Positions 9,245-17,924 of a stretch of DNA of 28,740 nucleotides are shown here, piece after piece. The stretch is from a virus: positions 1-28,740 of IMG/VR virus record IMGVR_UViG_3300025093_000092; one strand, 5' to 3'. The translations under genes and the position numbers were made by a program. The notes beneath the pieces are model-generated. The model worked only from the letters and a program-made list of their open reading frames with translations. It searched no databases and was not told where the DNA came from. Numbering within the stretch: the stretch's first letter is position 1; every line of letters starts with the position of its first letter.

Positions 9245-10665
9245 GCTTTTAATTCTTCTCCCATGACTTCCGAAGCTATATTTATTTTTTTACGTAAAGC
9301 TTTTACTATACGTTCGTCTACAGTTTTTTCAGCTATAATATCTATGTAAGTCATTTTTCTTTTTTGACCAATACGATTTATTCTAGCTTCTGATTGTGTA
9401 CGTTTTTCTAAATCATAACCATTAGAATAATAAATCATTACATTAGCTTCTGTAAGTGTAATACCATACCCACCTGTTTGTGGTGTACCAACTAAAAACC
9501 TAACTTTAGAATTAGGATCTTGTATAGCTTTAATTGCTTTGGCTCTGTCTTCAGTAGACGTAGAACCATAATAAGTCATCACGGAACCCGGATATACTTT
9601 TTCAATTGCTTTAACTATGGAGTCTATATCATGTCTCCAATGAGCCCAGATAATAGCCTTACCCTCCACTTCTTCAAGAATATCCATTAATGCAGTGACT
9701 CTTTCATTTTTAATAATTTTAAGTGTACCATCATCAGCTTTAAAATGACCACAAGTAATTTGTTGGAGTCTCATTAATTGAACCAATGCAGTAGATGTAG
9801 TCATTAGTTTACCATCCATTTGTGCAAGCGCTACATTTTTCATTTGATCGTAAAGTTTTTGTTGTTCTTTACTTAATTGTATAATTCTTTTTTGATAAGT
9901 ATAATCAGGTAAATCTAAACAATCTTCTTTTAATACTCTGTCAGAAAACAAAGCAATCTTATCAGATAATTCCTGTAAATTTTTATAACCAACAGGAACT
10001 TTAGCACTATGGGAACCAAAGTTCATAGTTTTAAGGATAGCGTATCTAGTTCTAAATGCATAATAAGATGTAAAATCTAATAGACCTTCTCCTAAAAATT
10101 CACATTGTTTATATAAATCTAATGGGGATTTAGTAACAGGTGATCCTGTAAGAATTCTTTTGTAGGTAGCATACTGGCCCAAGGAACATATATGTTTAGA
10201 TCTTTTAGCATCAGGATTTTTAATTGTAGTAGACTCATCAATAGCCATCATAGTTCGATGACAACGTAAAAATTTAGCTGCAAACTCTACACCTTTACTT
10301 GTGCTGAATGCATCTACATTCATTATTAAAATATGTAAGTCTTCACCAGGTTCAAATAAAGTATCTAATTTTTGTTGCTGTGATTTAGTGATGTTTGCTT
10401 GCCACAGCACCATTTTCTTTTCAATGTGGTCCACCATATGCGTAGGTATCTCTGAATCAAACCAATTTTTATATACACCTTTAGGTGCTACTAATAAAAA
10501 TCCATTAATCTTACCTTTATCGTAAAGCATAGATACATTATCTATTAAGACTTTAGATTTACCCGTACCCATTTCCATAAAATATGCAAATAGTTCTTTG
10601 TTATGTGACTTCTTAAGAGCTTTTAATTGATGCTCATAAGGCTTTGTTTTAAATTTATAGTTCAT
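9235..10665 (-). CDS. SNF2-family DNA helicase/translocase
   Basis: About 476 residues, a complete two-lobe superfamily 2 helicase. Visible motifs: Q-motif-like YEHQ near residue 10; Walker A MGTGKSK (about residues 32-38); a Walker B/DEAH-box equivalent IDEST; the motif III-type LTGSPV; and motif VI RINRIGQKRK near the C-terminus, typical of SNF2/Rad54-like proteins. The likely role is ATP-driven translocation in replication, repair or recombination. An in-frame ATG exists at 10698, but the promoter at 10713-10718 would place it at or before the transcript start. ATG 10665, with a purine-rich AGAAAGAAG site, fits better. The gene is divergent from the plus-strand replication block. Confidence 0.9.
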   Translation of the reverse strand: MNYKFKTKPYEHQLKALKKSHNKELFAYFMEMGTGKSKVLIDNVSMLYDKGKINGFLLVAPKGVYKNWFDSEIPTHMVDHIEKKMVLWQANITKSQQQKLDTLFEPGEDLHILIMNVDAFSTSKGVEFAAKFLRCHRTMMAIDESTTIKNPDAKRSKHICSLGQYATYKRILTGSPVTKSPLDLYKQCEFLGEGLLDFTSYYAFRTRYAILKTMNFGSHSAKVPVGYKNLQELSDKIALFSDRVLKEDCLDLPDYTYQKRIIQLSKEQQKLYDQMKNVALAQMDGKLMTTSTALVQLMRLQQITCGHFKADDGTLKIIKNERVTALMDILEEVEGKAIIWAHWRHDIDSIVKAIEKVYPGSVMTYYGSTSTEDRAKAIKAIQDPNSKVRFLVGTPQTGGYGITLTEANVMIYYSNGYDLEKRTQSEARINRIGQKRKMTYIDIIAEKTVDERIVKALRKKINIASEVMGEELKAWI

Positions 10666-10679
10666 AATATTTCTTCTTT

Positions 10680-10721
10680 CTATTGACAAACCTATCATTG
10701 ATCTGTATCAAATGTCAATAG
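10680..10721. promoter_or_regulatory. Divergent promoter pair with inverted -35 boxes
   Basis: CTATTGACA (10680-10688) and its exact reverse complement TGTCAATAG (10713-10721) form a 9-bp inverted repeat. Each arm contains TTGACA. On plus, TTGACA then 17 bp then TATCAA (10706-10711) serves the gene at 10729. On minus, TTGACA (10713-10718) has AT-containing -10 candidates about 17-18 bp on, serving the helicase. The -10 boxes are weak, so an activator or competition between polymerases is possible. Confidence 0.65.
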
Positions 10722-10728
10722 GAAAGTT

Positions 10729-11079
10729 ATGAACACAGTTTATATAATACAAGAATTACCTGGAACTAAAATAGGTGCGCCTAAATTTAATATTATGGGG
10801 GCTCAAAAGTTTGGTACATTAAAAACTTTATTACCTGAACATTCACAAATTATATTGTCTCCAGGGCCATTAATTTTTAAATTGCGAAAACTATTAGATA
10901 ACTACACAGAAAAAGATTATTTACTACTTACAGGCGATCCTGCTATTATTGGGGTTGCATGTTCAATTGTGGCAGATAAAACCGGTGGTAAATTTAATTT
11001 ACTAAAATGGGATAGACAAGAAAAAACTTATTATCCTATAGAAATAAATTTATATGAACAAGGAAAGATTGAAGAATAA
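10729..11079 (+). CDS. Conserved hypothetical protein, first gene of the replication block
   Basis: A 116-residue, compact, probably globular protein with alternating beta and helix. Typical segments are MNTVYIIQELPGTK at the start, a LLLTGDPAIIG segment near residue 62, and NLLKWDRQEKTYYPIEINL at the end. I recall close relatives at this place in marine phage genomes but no assigned function. AGGAAAG before the ATG is a fair ribosome site, and the putative transcript would have a leader of only about 10 bases. No catalytic motif is clear. Confidence 0.75.
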   Translation: MNTVYIIQELPGTKIGAPKFNIMGAQKFGTLKTLLPEHSQIILSPGPLIFKLRKLLDNYTEKDYLLLTGDPAIIGVACSIVADKTGGKFNLLKWDRQEKTYYPIEINLYEQGKIEE

Positions 11080-11081
11080 AC

Positions 11082-11111
11082 TTGACATAGGATATTATGA
11101 CATTATATTAA
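11082..11111 (+). promoter_or_regulatory. Promoter with TAGGATATT motif in the spacer
   Basis: TTGACA (11082-11087) is followed by TATATT at 11104-11109 (16-bp spacer) or TATTAA at 11106 (18 bp). TAGGATATTATG (11088-11099) lies in the spacer, where a bound regulator would compete with RNA polymerase. It drives the genes from 11146 on. Confidence 0.65.
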
Positions 11112-11145
11112 CAACATCATTAACTACTACGAAAGGTAAAAAGAC

Positions 11146-11700
11146 ATGAGTATAAATCTAGAAAAAGATAAAGTTGATTCGTTAGCAAGTGCTAATACGA
11201 ATGACATTAAAGAACTATCTACCCAGGTAATTAAATTAAGAACTTTGGAAGATAATCTTGCAGCAAAAGAAGAAGAATTAAAAAAAATTAAAAATGATAT
11301 AGACGTTTTATCTGGAGAGGTTATACCTACCATGATGACAGAAATGAATATATCAAAATTTAGTTTAGCAGATGGGGCTGGCGTAGAAGTCAAACCCGTC
11401 TATGGTGCTTCAATTCCAAAAGCAAAACAGGATGAAGCATTTAACTGGCTTCGTAAGAATGACTTGGGGGATCTTATTAAAAATGAGATCACCGTTTCCT
11501 TTGGTCGTAACGAAGATAACAAGGCTGCAGAATATGCAGTCCTTGCACAAGGTCAAGGGTATCAACCGACCCAGAAGTTAAAGGTTGAGCCAATGACACT
11601 TAAAGCATTGGTTCGTGAGCGTCTTGAGTCTGGGAAAGAGATGCCCACGGATCTATTTAACGTGTTCGCAGGAAACAGAACCAAAATAACGAGGAAATAG
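11146..11700 (+). CDS. Coiled-coil hypothetical replication-block protein
   Basis: A 184-residue protein. Residues about 20-65 form a Glu/Lys/Leu-rich coiled coil. It continues into a mixed alpha/beta region with VEVKPVYGASIPKAK near residue 85. The GAAAGG ribosome site is 11 bases before the ATG. It is followed after 4 bases by the putative ssDNA-binding gene and probably acts with it. I do not recognise a named family. The second half has visibly higher GC than the first, which could mark a mosaic junction. Confidence 0.75.
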   Translation: MSINLEKDKVDSLASANTNDIKELSTQVIKLRTLEDNLAAKEEELKKIKNDIDVLSGEVIPTMMTEMNISKFSLADGAGVEVKPVYGASIPKAKQDEAFNWLRKNDLGDLIKNEITVSFGRNEDNKAAEYAVLAQGQGYQPTQKLKVEPMTLKALVRERLESGKEMPTDLFNVFAGNRTKITRK

Positions 11701-11704
11701 AAAA

Positions 11705-12487
11705 ATGAGCAAAGAACCAATAACGAAGAAAAACAATGCTCTGTCTACAAACGTTGTGTTTGAAGCAGATGCAAATGTACAAACTGGAACGGTAGGACAA
11801 GATGATCTTGCATTACCGTTTCTTAAAATACTTGGTCAGTTATCTCCTGAAGTAAACAAGAGAGACGGCAAGTATGTTGAAGGTGCAGAACCTGGAATGA
11901 TTTACAATTCAGTAACAGGTGAGCTCTTCGATGGTGAAAAAGGAGTCCAAGTGATTCCATGTTACTACAAACTTGAATACGTCGAGTGGAAAGATAGAGG
12001 AACAGATGGATCTGGTGCGCCAGTAAATATCTATCCTTCATCTAGTGACATCATGACTAAAACAACTAGAGGTGCAGATTTTAAAGATAGACTACCAAAT
12101 GGTAACTATATCGAAAAAACTGCTCAACATTTTGTTATAGTCAATAGTCAATCACCAACTACTGCATTGATTGCTATGAAATCTACTCAATTAAAAATTA
12201 GTAGAAAATGGAATAGCATGATGCAAAGTATAAAGATGCAAGGTAAGAACGGTATGTTTACACCAGCATCTTTTAGCCATCTTTATCAATTAAAAACTGT
12301 ACAACAGTCTAACGACAAAGGTACATGGTTTGGTTGGGAAGTGAGCAAAACAGGTCCAATTGAAGACGCTGCATTATATCAACAAGCTAGAAGTTTTTCT
12401 GAAAGCATTTCTAAAGGAGATGTTCAAGTAAAACATGGTGAGGAAGATATAGCCAAGTCTGATGGTGGATCCGCTCACATTATGTAA
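11705..12487 (+). CDS. Putative single-stranded DNA-binding protein
   Basis: A 260-residue protein placed just before the primase, in the position where many phages keep their ssDNA-binding protein. The core (about residues 40-200) is rich in beta-prone and aromatic segments, for example YNSVTGELFDGEKGVQVIP and YYKLEYVEWKDRG. The C-terminus is acidic and flexible (KHGEEDIAKSDGGS), loosely like the acidic tail used by such proteins to recruit partners. No recognised OB-fold signature can be read by eye, so the function is inferred from position and architecture. It is probably co-transcribed with the 11146 gene. Confidence 0.7.
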   Translation: MSKEPITKKNNALSTNVVFEADANVQTGTVGQDDLALPFLKILGQLSPEVNKRDGKYVEGAEPGMIYNSVTGELFDGEKGVQVIPCYYKLEYVEWKDRGTDGSGAPVNIYPSSSDIMTKTTRGADFKDRLPNGNYIEKTAQHFVIVNSQSPTTALIAMKSTQLKISRKWNSMMQSIKMQGKNGMFTPASFSHLYQLKTVQQSNDKGTWFGWEVSKTGPIEDAALYQQARSFSESISKGDVQVKHGEEDIAKSDGGSAHIM

Positions 12488-12488
12488 A

Positions 12489-12545
12489 ATTCCCCTCCGG
12501 GAATGGTTGCAACAGGGGTGGCAAAGCGAGAGTAGAGTCACCCCT
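12489..12545 (+). other. Two tandem GC-rich hairpins before the primase gene
   Basis: ATTCCC (12489-12494) pairs with GGGAAT (12499-12504) around a 4-base loop. AGGGGTG (12514-12520) pairs with CACCCCT (12539-12545) around an 18-base purine-rich loop. The second ends 15 bases before the primase ATG. No U-run follows, so leader structure, RNA processing or a small regulatory RNA fits better than a terminator. Confidence 0.6.
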
Positions 12546-12559
12546 ACTAAAAAGGAAAG

Positions 12560-14182
12560 ATGGAAAATAAATTTATAGAAATATTTACAGGTCTTAAAAG
12601 AGACTATGGTTATGCAGATATAAACTCTGCATACAAAGATCCTGCCACAGGAAAGTTAAAATTAAAATATGGTTGGGCAGCTAAACCATTAATTGAGTCT
12701 GATTATTTAGATCATTTATCTGGTAAAAAATCTATTGGGATTCAACCATGTAATGATGAAGGACTCGCAAAGTTTGGAGCAATTGATATTGACTCTGACG
12801 AATATGACAACTTTGATTTAAGAAAATATTTAGAAATTATTGACAAGAAAAATATTCCTGTAGTACCCGTTAAATCTAAAAGTGGTGGGCTACATATTTA
12901 TGTGTTCTTTAAAGAACCAGTCAAAGCAAGTTTTGTAAGAAATTTTTTAGATAAACTTTTATTTACTTTTGATTTAAAAGCATCAACAGAAATATTTCCG
13001 AAACAAACACAACTAGGTGTAGGTTCAGATCAAAAACCTATCAACGGTAACTTTATTAATTTACCTTATTATAATCGTAATGAAAGAGTAGGTGTTAATT
13101 TAGATGGTACGGAGTTTACCTTTGACCAATTTATAAAAGTCGTCGAGGCTAACACAAAAACAAAAGAAGAGCTAGAAGAATTTGCTAATGAATTAATTAG
13201 ATTAGAACTTACGGGTGGTGCAGATGAATTTATAGATGGCCCTGTATGTCTACAAAGACTCTCTAAAAATAAACTCGATGATTATAGAGACAGGTTTATT
13301 TATAATTATATGGTCTTTGCTAAAAAGAAATATCCAGATAATTGGGAAGAAAAACTTTTAGAAGGTGCCAGGAACTATATTGTTTACGATAACATTTGGG
13401 GAGATGAAAAAGTAAAACAAAAAATAAAAGCATACAAAAAAGAAACTGCTGGTCATACTTGTTCAGAAGAACCTATTAATAGTATGTGTGTTAAATCAGA
13501 ATGTCTTAAAAGAAAATTTGGTGTGGCCTCTGATAAAGTTAAAAAATTTCCAACATTATCTGCATTAATTAAAATAGATTATTCACCAGATCCTGAATTT
13601 AGATTTACGGTACATTACAATGATAAAATAGAAGGCGAAACCACACAACAAATAATCGCTAGAGATATTAATTACATCATGGACCAAGAAAAATTAAGAC
13701 GTTTAATTGGAGCACATACCCCTATTCCACCACCACGAATTAAAGGTGATGATATGCAAAATATTTTAGATACTCTATGGCAGGGAATGAAAACAGAAAA
13801 AGCTCCTCCTGGAACATCACCAAAAGAAGTATTACATAAACATTTAGAAGATTATATACACGGCGTTCCAGCAGTAAGTGATGCAGCATTCAGAAGTGGT
13901 AGTACCTTAATTGATGCTGATGGCTTTGCTTATTTTGTGTTTGATCCTTTTTATAATTTTTTAAAAAATAAAGAATGGAAAGCAAAGATTGATCGAACTG
14001 GACAAATGTTAATGGATTTTTTTGAGGCCGAACTTCGACATCCTAAAAGATATCCTAAAAAGAATACAGAAAAAAAATCTAACAACCCGGTAAGATGCGT
14101 AAAAATTTCTATGACCTACTTTCAAAAAGAAGAGAACGAAGTAGAGATCATACCTATGAAGAGTAAAAAAGATATTCTTTAA
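12560..14182 (+). CDS. Archaeo-eukaryotic-type primase (TOTE-like AEP)
   Basis: 540 residues. The N-terminal half shows the metal-binding DxD of archaeo-eukaryotic primases in GAIDIDSDEYD (D76, D78) and the sxH motif in SKSGGLHIYVFF (H112), as in TOTE/primase-polymerase proteins. A central Cys group (C301, C310, C315) after His299 resembles a small metal-binding or iron-sulfur insert. The C-terminal third is helical and of unknown fold. The predicted role is RNA or DNA primer synthesis at the fork, feeding the PolA at 16066. The stop shares one base with the next start (TAATG), coupling it to the UvrD-like helicase. I see no hexameric-helicase domain fused to it. Confidence 0.85.
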   Translation: MENKFIEIFTGLKRDYGYADINSAYKDPATGKLKLKYGWAAKPLIESDYLDHLSGKKSIGIQPCNDEGLAKFGAIDIDSDEYDNFDLRKYLEIIDKKNIPVVPVKSKSGGLHIYVFFKEPVKASFVRNFLDKLLFTFDLKASTEIFPKQTQLGVGSDQKPINGNFINLPYYNRNERVGVNLDGTEFTFDQFIKVVEANTKTKEELEEFANELIRLELTGGADEFIDGPVCLQRLSKNKLDDYRDRFIYNYMVFAKKKYPDNWEEKLLEGARNYIVYDNIWGDEKVKQKIKAYKKETAGHTCSEEPINSMCVKSECLKRKFGVASDKVKKFPTLSALIKIDYSPDPEFRFTVHYNDKIEGETTQQIIARDINYIMDQEKLRRLIGAHTPIPPPRIKGDDMQNILDTLWQGMKTEKAPPGTSPKEVLHKHLEDYIHGVPAVSDAAFRSGSTLIDADGFAYFVFDPFYNFLKNKEWKAKIDRTGQMLMDFFEAELRHPKRYPKKNTEKKSNNPVRCVKISMTYFQKEENEVEIIPMKSKKDIL

Positions 14183-15627
14183 TGACAAAAATTACAAAGA
14201 TATATGGACCTCCTGGCACGGGGAAAACAGAAAAATTAATAAGAAGAGCTATGGCCTATATTAGAATAGGCACTCCTGTTAATAAAATAGGTTACTTTGC
14301 ATTTACTAGAAAGGCAGCTCACGAAGCTAGAAATAGAATGCTTCAAAAAAATCCTCAATATAAAAAGAAACAACTTCGATATTTTCAAACACTTCATTCT
14401 TTGGCCTTTCATAGTTTAGGACTTCGAGAAGAAAATGTAATGCAGGATTATCATTACAATGATCTGGGAAAAGAATTAAGTATACGGGTCAATGCAAAAA
14501 AAGATATGGATGCTTCACCTTACTTAACCTGCGATAACGAATACTTTCAAATTATTTTAAAAGCTAAAGAAAAAGATATTCCGGTATGGGATGAATATTG
14601 TACTGCAGAACATTCAACAGATGTAGATCCTGATTTGTTAAAACATATTGAAGCAAATTATAATCATTACAAACATCCTGACATAAATAATTTAGTTGAC
14701 TTTACGGATATGATTCACGATATCGTACGGCAACCAAATAAAATTCCAGAATTTGATGTAGTTTTTATTGATGAAGCTCAAGATCTTTCACCAATACAAT
14801 GGAAACTTTATGACATATTAAAATCAAAAACAAAAAATATATATCTTGCTGGAGATGATGACCAGGCTATCTATGGTTGGGCAGGTGCAGATGTACATAG
14901 ATTTATACAAGAACCTGCAAAAGAAAAAGTATTATCTAAATCAAGAAGGATTCCAAAAGCCGTACAAGATATTTCTGAAATTATAACTGGAAGAATCGAA
15001 GGACTCCGGGCAACTAAAAATTATCTACCTAGAAATGAAGAAGGATTATGTAGTAAAATCAATAGCTTGGAGAATGTGGATCTTTACCAGGACAATTGGT
15101 TAATCTTAACCAGAACAATATCTCGATCAAAAGAAGTATGTGATCTATTAAAAGTGAAAGGATTATACTACGAAAATAAACATCAAAAAAGTTATAATAC
15201 AAAACTTTACAAAGCAATTATTAATCATAGCAAATGGTTAAATGGAGAAGTAATTTCTGACACTGCTCTAGAAGACATAAAAGAATACATGGGAAACAGA
15301 GAACTTAAAAAAGATTTAAAATGGTTTGAATGTTTTGACAATGCACCAGCTGATGATAAAATCTACATAAGACTAATGTTGTCAAATAAAGAAAAATTAA
15401 GTGATGAGGCCCGAATCAAAGTATCTACTATTCACGCTGCCAAAGGTGGTGAATGTGAGAACGTAATTTTAGTATTAGATAATGCTAAAAAAATAAGAGA
15501 AGCTACAATTAAAAGTATAATAAAGCGTGACGAAGAGCATAGAGTATGGTATGTAGGTTGCACGAGAGCAAAAAGAAACTTATATTTAATGAGAGCAAAA
15601 ATCGAACGAAAGGGATATCAACTATGA
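14182..15627 (+). CDS. UvrD/PcrA-like superfamily 1 helicase
   Basis: 481 residues with the SF1A motif set: Walker A GPPGTGKT (9-16), motif Ia-type YFAFTRKAAHEAR, Walker B FIDEAQDLSP (D197, E198, Q200), motif III AGDDDQAIYGWAGAD (about 223-237), a motif V region STIHAAKGGE, and motif VI WYVGCTRAKRNLYL (456-469). It is shorter than cellular UvrD (about 720), with reduced insertion domains, closer in size to Dda-like phage helicases. Such proteins unwind duplex 3'-5' or 5'-3' in replication or repair. It lies between primase and polymerase, suggesting a replisome motor. The stop overlaps the next ATG (ATGA). Confidence 0.92.
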   Translation: MTKITKIYGPPGTGKTEKLIRRAMAYIRIGTPVNKIGYFAFTRKAAHEARNRMLQKNPQYKKKQLRYFQTLHSLAFHSLGLREENVMQDYHYNDLGKELSIRVNAKKDMDASPYLTCDNEYFQIILKAKEKDIPVWDEYCTAEHSTDVDPDLLKHIEANYNHYKHPDINNLVDFTDMIHDIVRQPNKIPEFDVVFIDEAQDLSPIQWKLYDILKSKTKNIYLAGDDDQAIYGWAGADVHRFIQEPAKEKVLSKSRRIPKAVQDISEIITGRIEGLRATKNYLPRNEEGLCSKINSLENVDLYQDNWLILTRTISRSKEVCDLLKVKGLYYENKHQKSYNTKLYKAIINHSKWLNGEVISDTALEDIKEYMGNRELKKDLKWFECFDNAPADDKIYIRLMLSNKEKLSDEARIKVSTIHAAKGGECENVILVLDNAKKIREATIKSIIKRDEEHRVWYVGCTRAKRNLYLMRAKIERKGYQL

Positions 15628-15872
15628 CATCAGAAGATATATTTAAAGAATCATTTCCACAATACACCCAGGTAGGCGGGAATCACTATACCAAGTTTCC
15701 CATTCAACCTTATGAGTTTATTTCTAAAAATGATCTTTCATTTTTTCAGGGGAACGTTGTGAAGTACGTTTGCAGGTACCAGAGAAAAGGAGGAATTGAA
15801 GATCTTAAAAAAATTGTACATTACTGTCAATTAGAAATGCTAAAAATAAACGATATGAAAAAGAAAAAATAA
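15624..15872 (+). CDS. DUF3310 family protein
   Basis: 82 residues. It contains the characteristic block of this small phage family: a GGNHYTKFPIQPYEFI segment, then NVVKYVCRYQRKGGIEDLKK, and a closing helix. The family is often called nucleotide kinase-like, but no Walker motif is present here and its biochemistry is unsettled. The start is ATG 15624, overlapping the helicase stop, with AAAGGGA just upstream; a longer frame from 15546 would run through the helicase motif VI region. It lies between helicase and polymerase, so a DNA-metabolism role is likely. Confidence 0.9.
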   Translation: MTSEDIFKESFPQYTQVGGNHYTKFPIQPYEFISKNDLSFFQGNVVKYVCRYQRKGGIEDLKKIVHYCQLEMLKINDMKKKK

Positions 15873-16069
15873 TGGGACAAAAAGCAACTATTAAAAAAAT
15901 AATTACAGTAGCTAAAAATAAATTTTATTTAGAAATATATACAGGTTTTGAAGAACTTGCCTGGGAAATTTTTCCTGACAACTATAATGCAGCTTTGTAT
16001 GCATTTAGTAATAAACACAGATTAAATAAAGTTATAGAAAAAAAATATTTATACGAGCCTAAAAAATGA
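15872..16069 (+). CDS. Small hypothetical protein before DNA polymerase
   Basis: A 65-residue basic protein with a beta-rich N-terminus (ATIKKIITVAKNKFYLEIYTG) and a Lys-rich C-terminus. It overlaps the DUF3310 stop by one base and the polymerase ATG by four, which argues for a real, co-translated gene. No family is recognised. Confidence 0.65.
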   Translation: MGQKATIKKIITVAKNKFYLEIYTGFEELAWEIFPDNYNAALYAFSNKHRLNKVIEKKYLYEPKK

Positions 16070-17922
16070 AAGTACCTTTATTTGAAGCACAGACAGAATG
16101 GAATGAACCAGAAGAATATCCTGATTTAAGAAAGTATGATGAGATCGCGATCGATTTAGAAACAAGAGATCCTGATTTAAAATCAAAAGGATCTGGATCT
16201 ATTATTGGGAACGGAGAAGTTGTAGGTATTGCGGTTGCTGTACCAGGTAGAAAATTTTATTTTCCAATTGCTCACGGATCAGGGCCAAACATGGATCGTA
16301 AGAGAACATTAAATTGGTTCCAAGATGTATTAGATAGTGACGCTATAAAAATATTTCACAATGCAATGTACGATGTATGTTGGATTAGGTCTATGGGTCT
16401 TGGTATTAATGGACAAATAGTTGATACCATGATTGCAGCCTCTTTGATTGACGAAAATAGATTTCGATTTGATTTAAATAGTTTAGCTTGGGATTATTTA
16501 GGTCACGGTAAAAATGAATCTGCATTAAATGAAGAAGCAAAGTCCAGAGGATTAGATCCCAAAGCAGATATGTGGCAACTGCCAGCAATGTATGTTGGAT
16601 CTTACGCAGAAAAAGATGCTGAACTTACTTTAGAACTTTGGCAAATATTTAAAAAAGAATTATTACATCAAGACGTTGAGTCTATTTTTGAACTCGAGAC
16701 AGATCTATTTCCTTGTCTGGTAGACATGAGATTTCTTGGGGTGAGAGTGGACGTTGAAAGAGCTCATAAATTGAAGCAAGCGTTAACAGTACAAGAAGAT
16801 AACTTACTCCAACAAATAAAAATAGAAACAGGAGTAGATGTTCAATTAATGGCAGCAAGAAGTGTTGCCAAAGTTTTTGATAAACTTGGTTTACCTTATG
16901 AAAGAACTGCAAAATCACAGGCTCCATCCTTTACAAAAAATTTTATTTCTAATCATGAACATCCTGTAGTTAGAATGATTGCTCAAGCTAGAGAAGTTAA
17001 TAAGGCTCATACTACTTTTATAGATACCATAATTAAACATGAACATAAAGGCAGGATTCATGCCGACATAAATCAAATAAGATCGGATAATGGTGGGACT
17101 GTGACTGGTAGATTTAGCTATTCTAATCCTAATTTACAGCAGCTTCCAGCTAGAAATAAGGATCTTGGACCTATGATTAGGTCTATTTTTATACCCGAGA
17201 AGGGCCATAGATGGGGTAGTTTTGACTATTCTCAACAAGAGCCTAGGCTGGTAGTGCATTATGCAGCTTTACATAAATTTCCATCTGTTAATGATGTAAT
17301 TGATAATTATGAAAATGACACTTCAACAGACTTTCACCAGGTCGTAGCAGACATGGCAAAGATTCCAAGATCACAAGCCAAAGTAATTAACCTAGGATTA
17401 TTTTATGGTATGGGTAAAGCAAAACTCCAGGCGGAACTAGGTGTATCAAAAGATAAAGCAATAGAATTGTTCGATCAATACCACGCTAAAGTTCCCTTCG
17501 TTAAGCAGTTAATGAATAGTGCTTCCAATCGTGCCCAAGAGCGTGGTCAAATTCGAACTCTCTTGGGACGATTGTGTAGGTTTCATTTGTGGGAGCCTAA
17601 TCAATTTGGTATGCATAAAGCATTGCCTCATGAAGAAGCATTACAGGAACACGGACCAGGAATTAGAAGAGCTTATACTTACAAAGCTTTAAATAAATTA
17701 ATTCAAGGATCTGCGGCAGACATGACTAAAAAAGCTATGTTAGATTTATATAAAAATGGTATTATAGCGCACGTACAAATTCATGATGAACTTTGTATTT
17801 CTGTAAAAGATCAAGAGCAAGCGAAACAAATTGTGGAGATCATGCAGGATGCAGTTACTTTGGAAGTCCCCAACAAAGTGGACTGTGAATTAGCAGATAC
17901 TTGGGGAGATATTAATGGTTGA
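16066..17922 (+). CDS. polA: Family A DNA polymerase with 3'-5' exonuclease domain
   Basis: 618 residues. Exonuclease: DLE (D30, E32), NAMYD (D103) and YAEKD (Y180, D184). Polymerase: motif A FDYSQQEPR (D387), the O-helix KVINLGLFYGMG (K439 to Y447) and motif C HDE (H573, D574, E575). There is no 5'-3' exonuclease domain, as usual in phage enzymes. The residue equivalent to E. coli Phe762 is Leu443. Leu here is frequent in marine phage PolA and has been proposed to go with slower replication and temperate lifestyles. It is the main replicative polymerase and ends the replication block. I chose the ATG 4 bases inside the previous gene. Confidence 0.95.
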   Translation: MKVPLFEAQTEWNEPEEYPDLRKYDEIAIDLETRDPDLKSKGSGSIIGNGEVVGIAVAVPGRKFYFPIAHGSGPNMDRKRTLNWFQDVLDSDAIKIFHNAMYDVCWIRSMGLGINGQIVDTMIAASLIDENRFRFDLNSLAWDYLGHGKNESALNEEAKSRGLDPKADMWQLPAMYVGSYAEKDAELTLELWQIFKKELLHQDVESIFELETDLFPCLVDMRFLGVRVDVERAHKLKQALTVQEDNLLQQIKIETGVDVQLMAARSVAKVFDKLGLPYERTAKSQAPSFTKNFISNHEHPVVRMIAQAREVNKAHTTFIDTIIKHEHKGRIHADINQIRSDNGGTVTGRFSYSNPNLQQLPARNKDLGPMIRSIFIPEKGHRWGSFDYSQQEPRLVVHYAALHKFPSVNDVIDNYENDTSTDFHQVVADMAKIPRSQAKVINLGLFYGMGKAKLQAELGVSKDKAIELFDQYHAKVPFVKQLMNSASNRAQERGQIRTLLGRLCRFHLWEPNQFGMHKALPHEEALQEHGPGIRRAYTYKALNKLIQGSAADMTKKAMLDLYKNGIIAHVQIHDELCISVKDQEQAKQIVEIMQDAVTLEVPNKVDCELADTWGDING

Positions 17923-17924
17923 TT

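Noticed and set aside
10666-10698. Longer start of the SNF2 helicase (11 extra residues)
   Set aside because: It lies at or before the predicted transcript start. ATG 10665 has a better ribosome site.
15546-15872. Longer start for the DUF3310 gene
   Set aside because: It would read through the helicase motif VI region in another frame. ATG 15624 has a ribosome site and an ATGA overlap.
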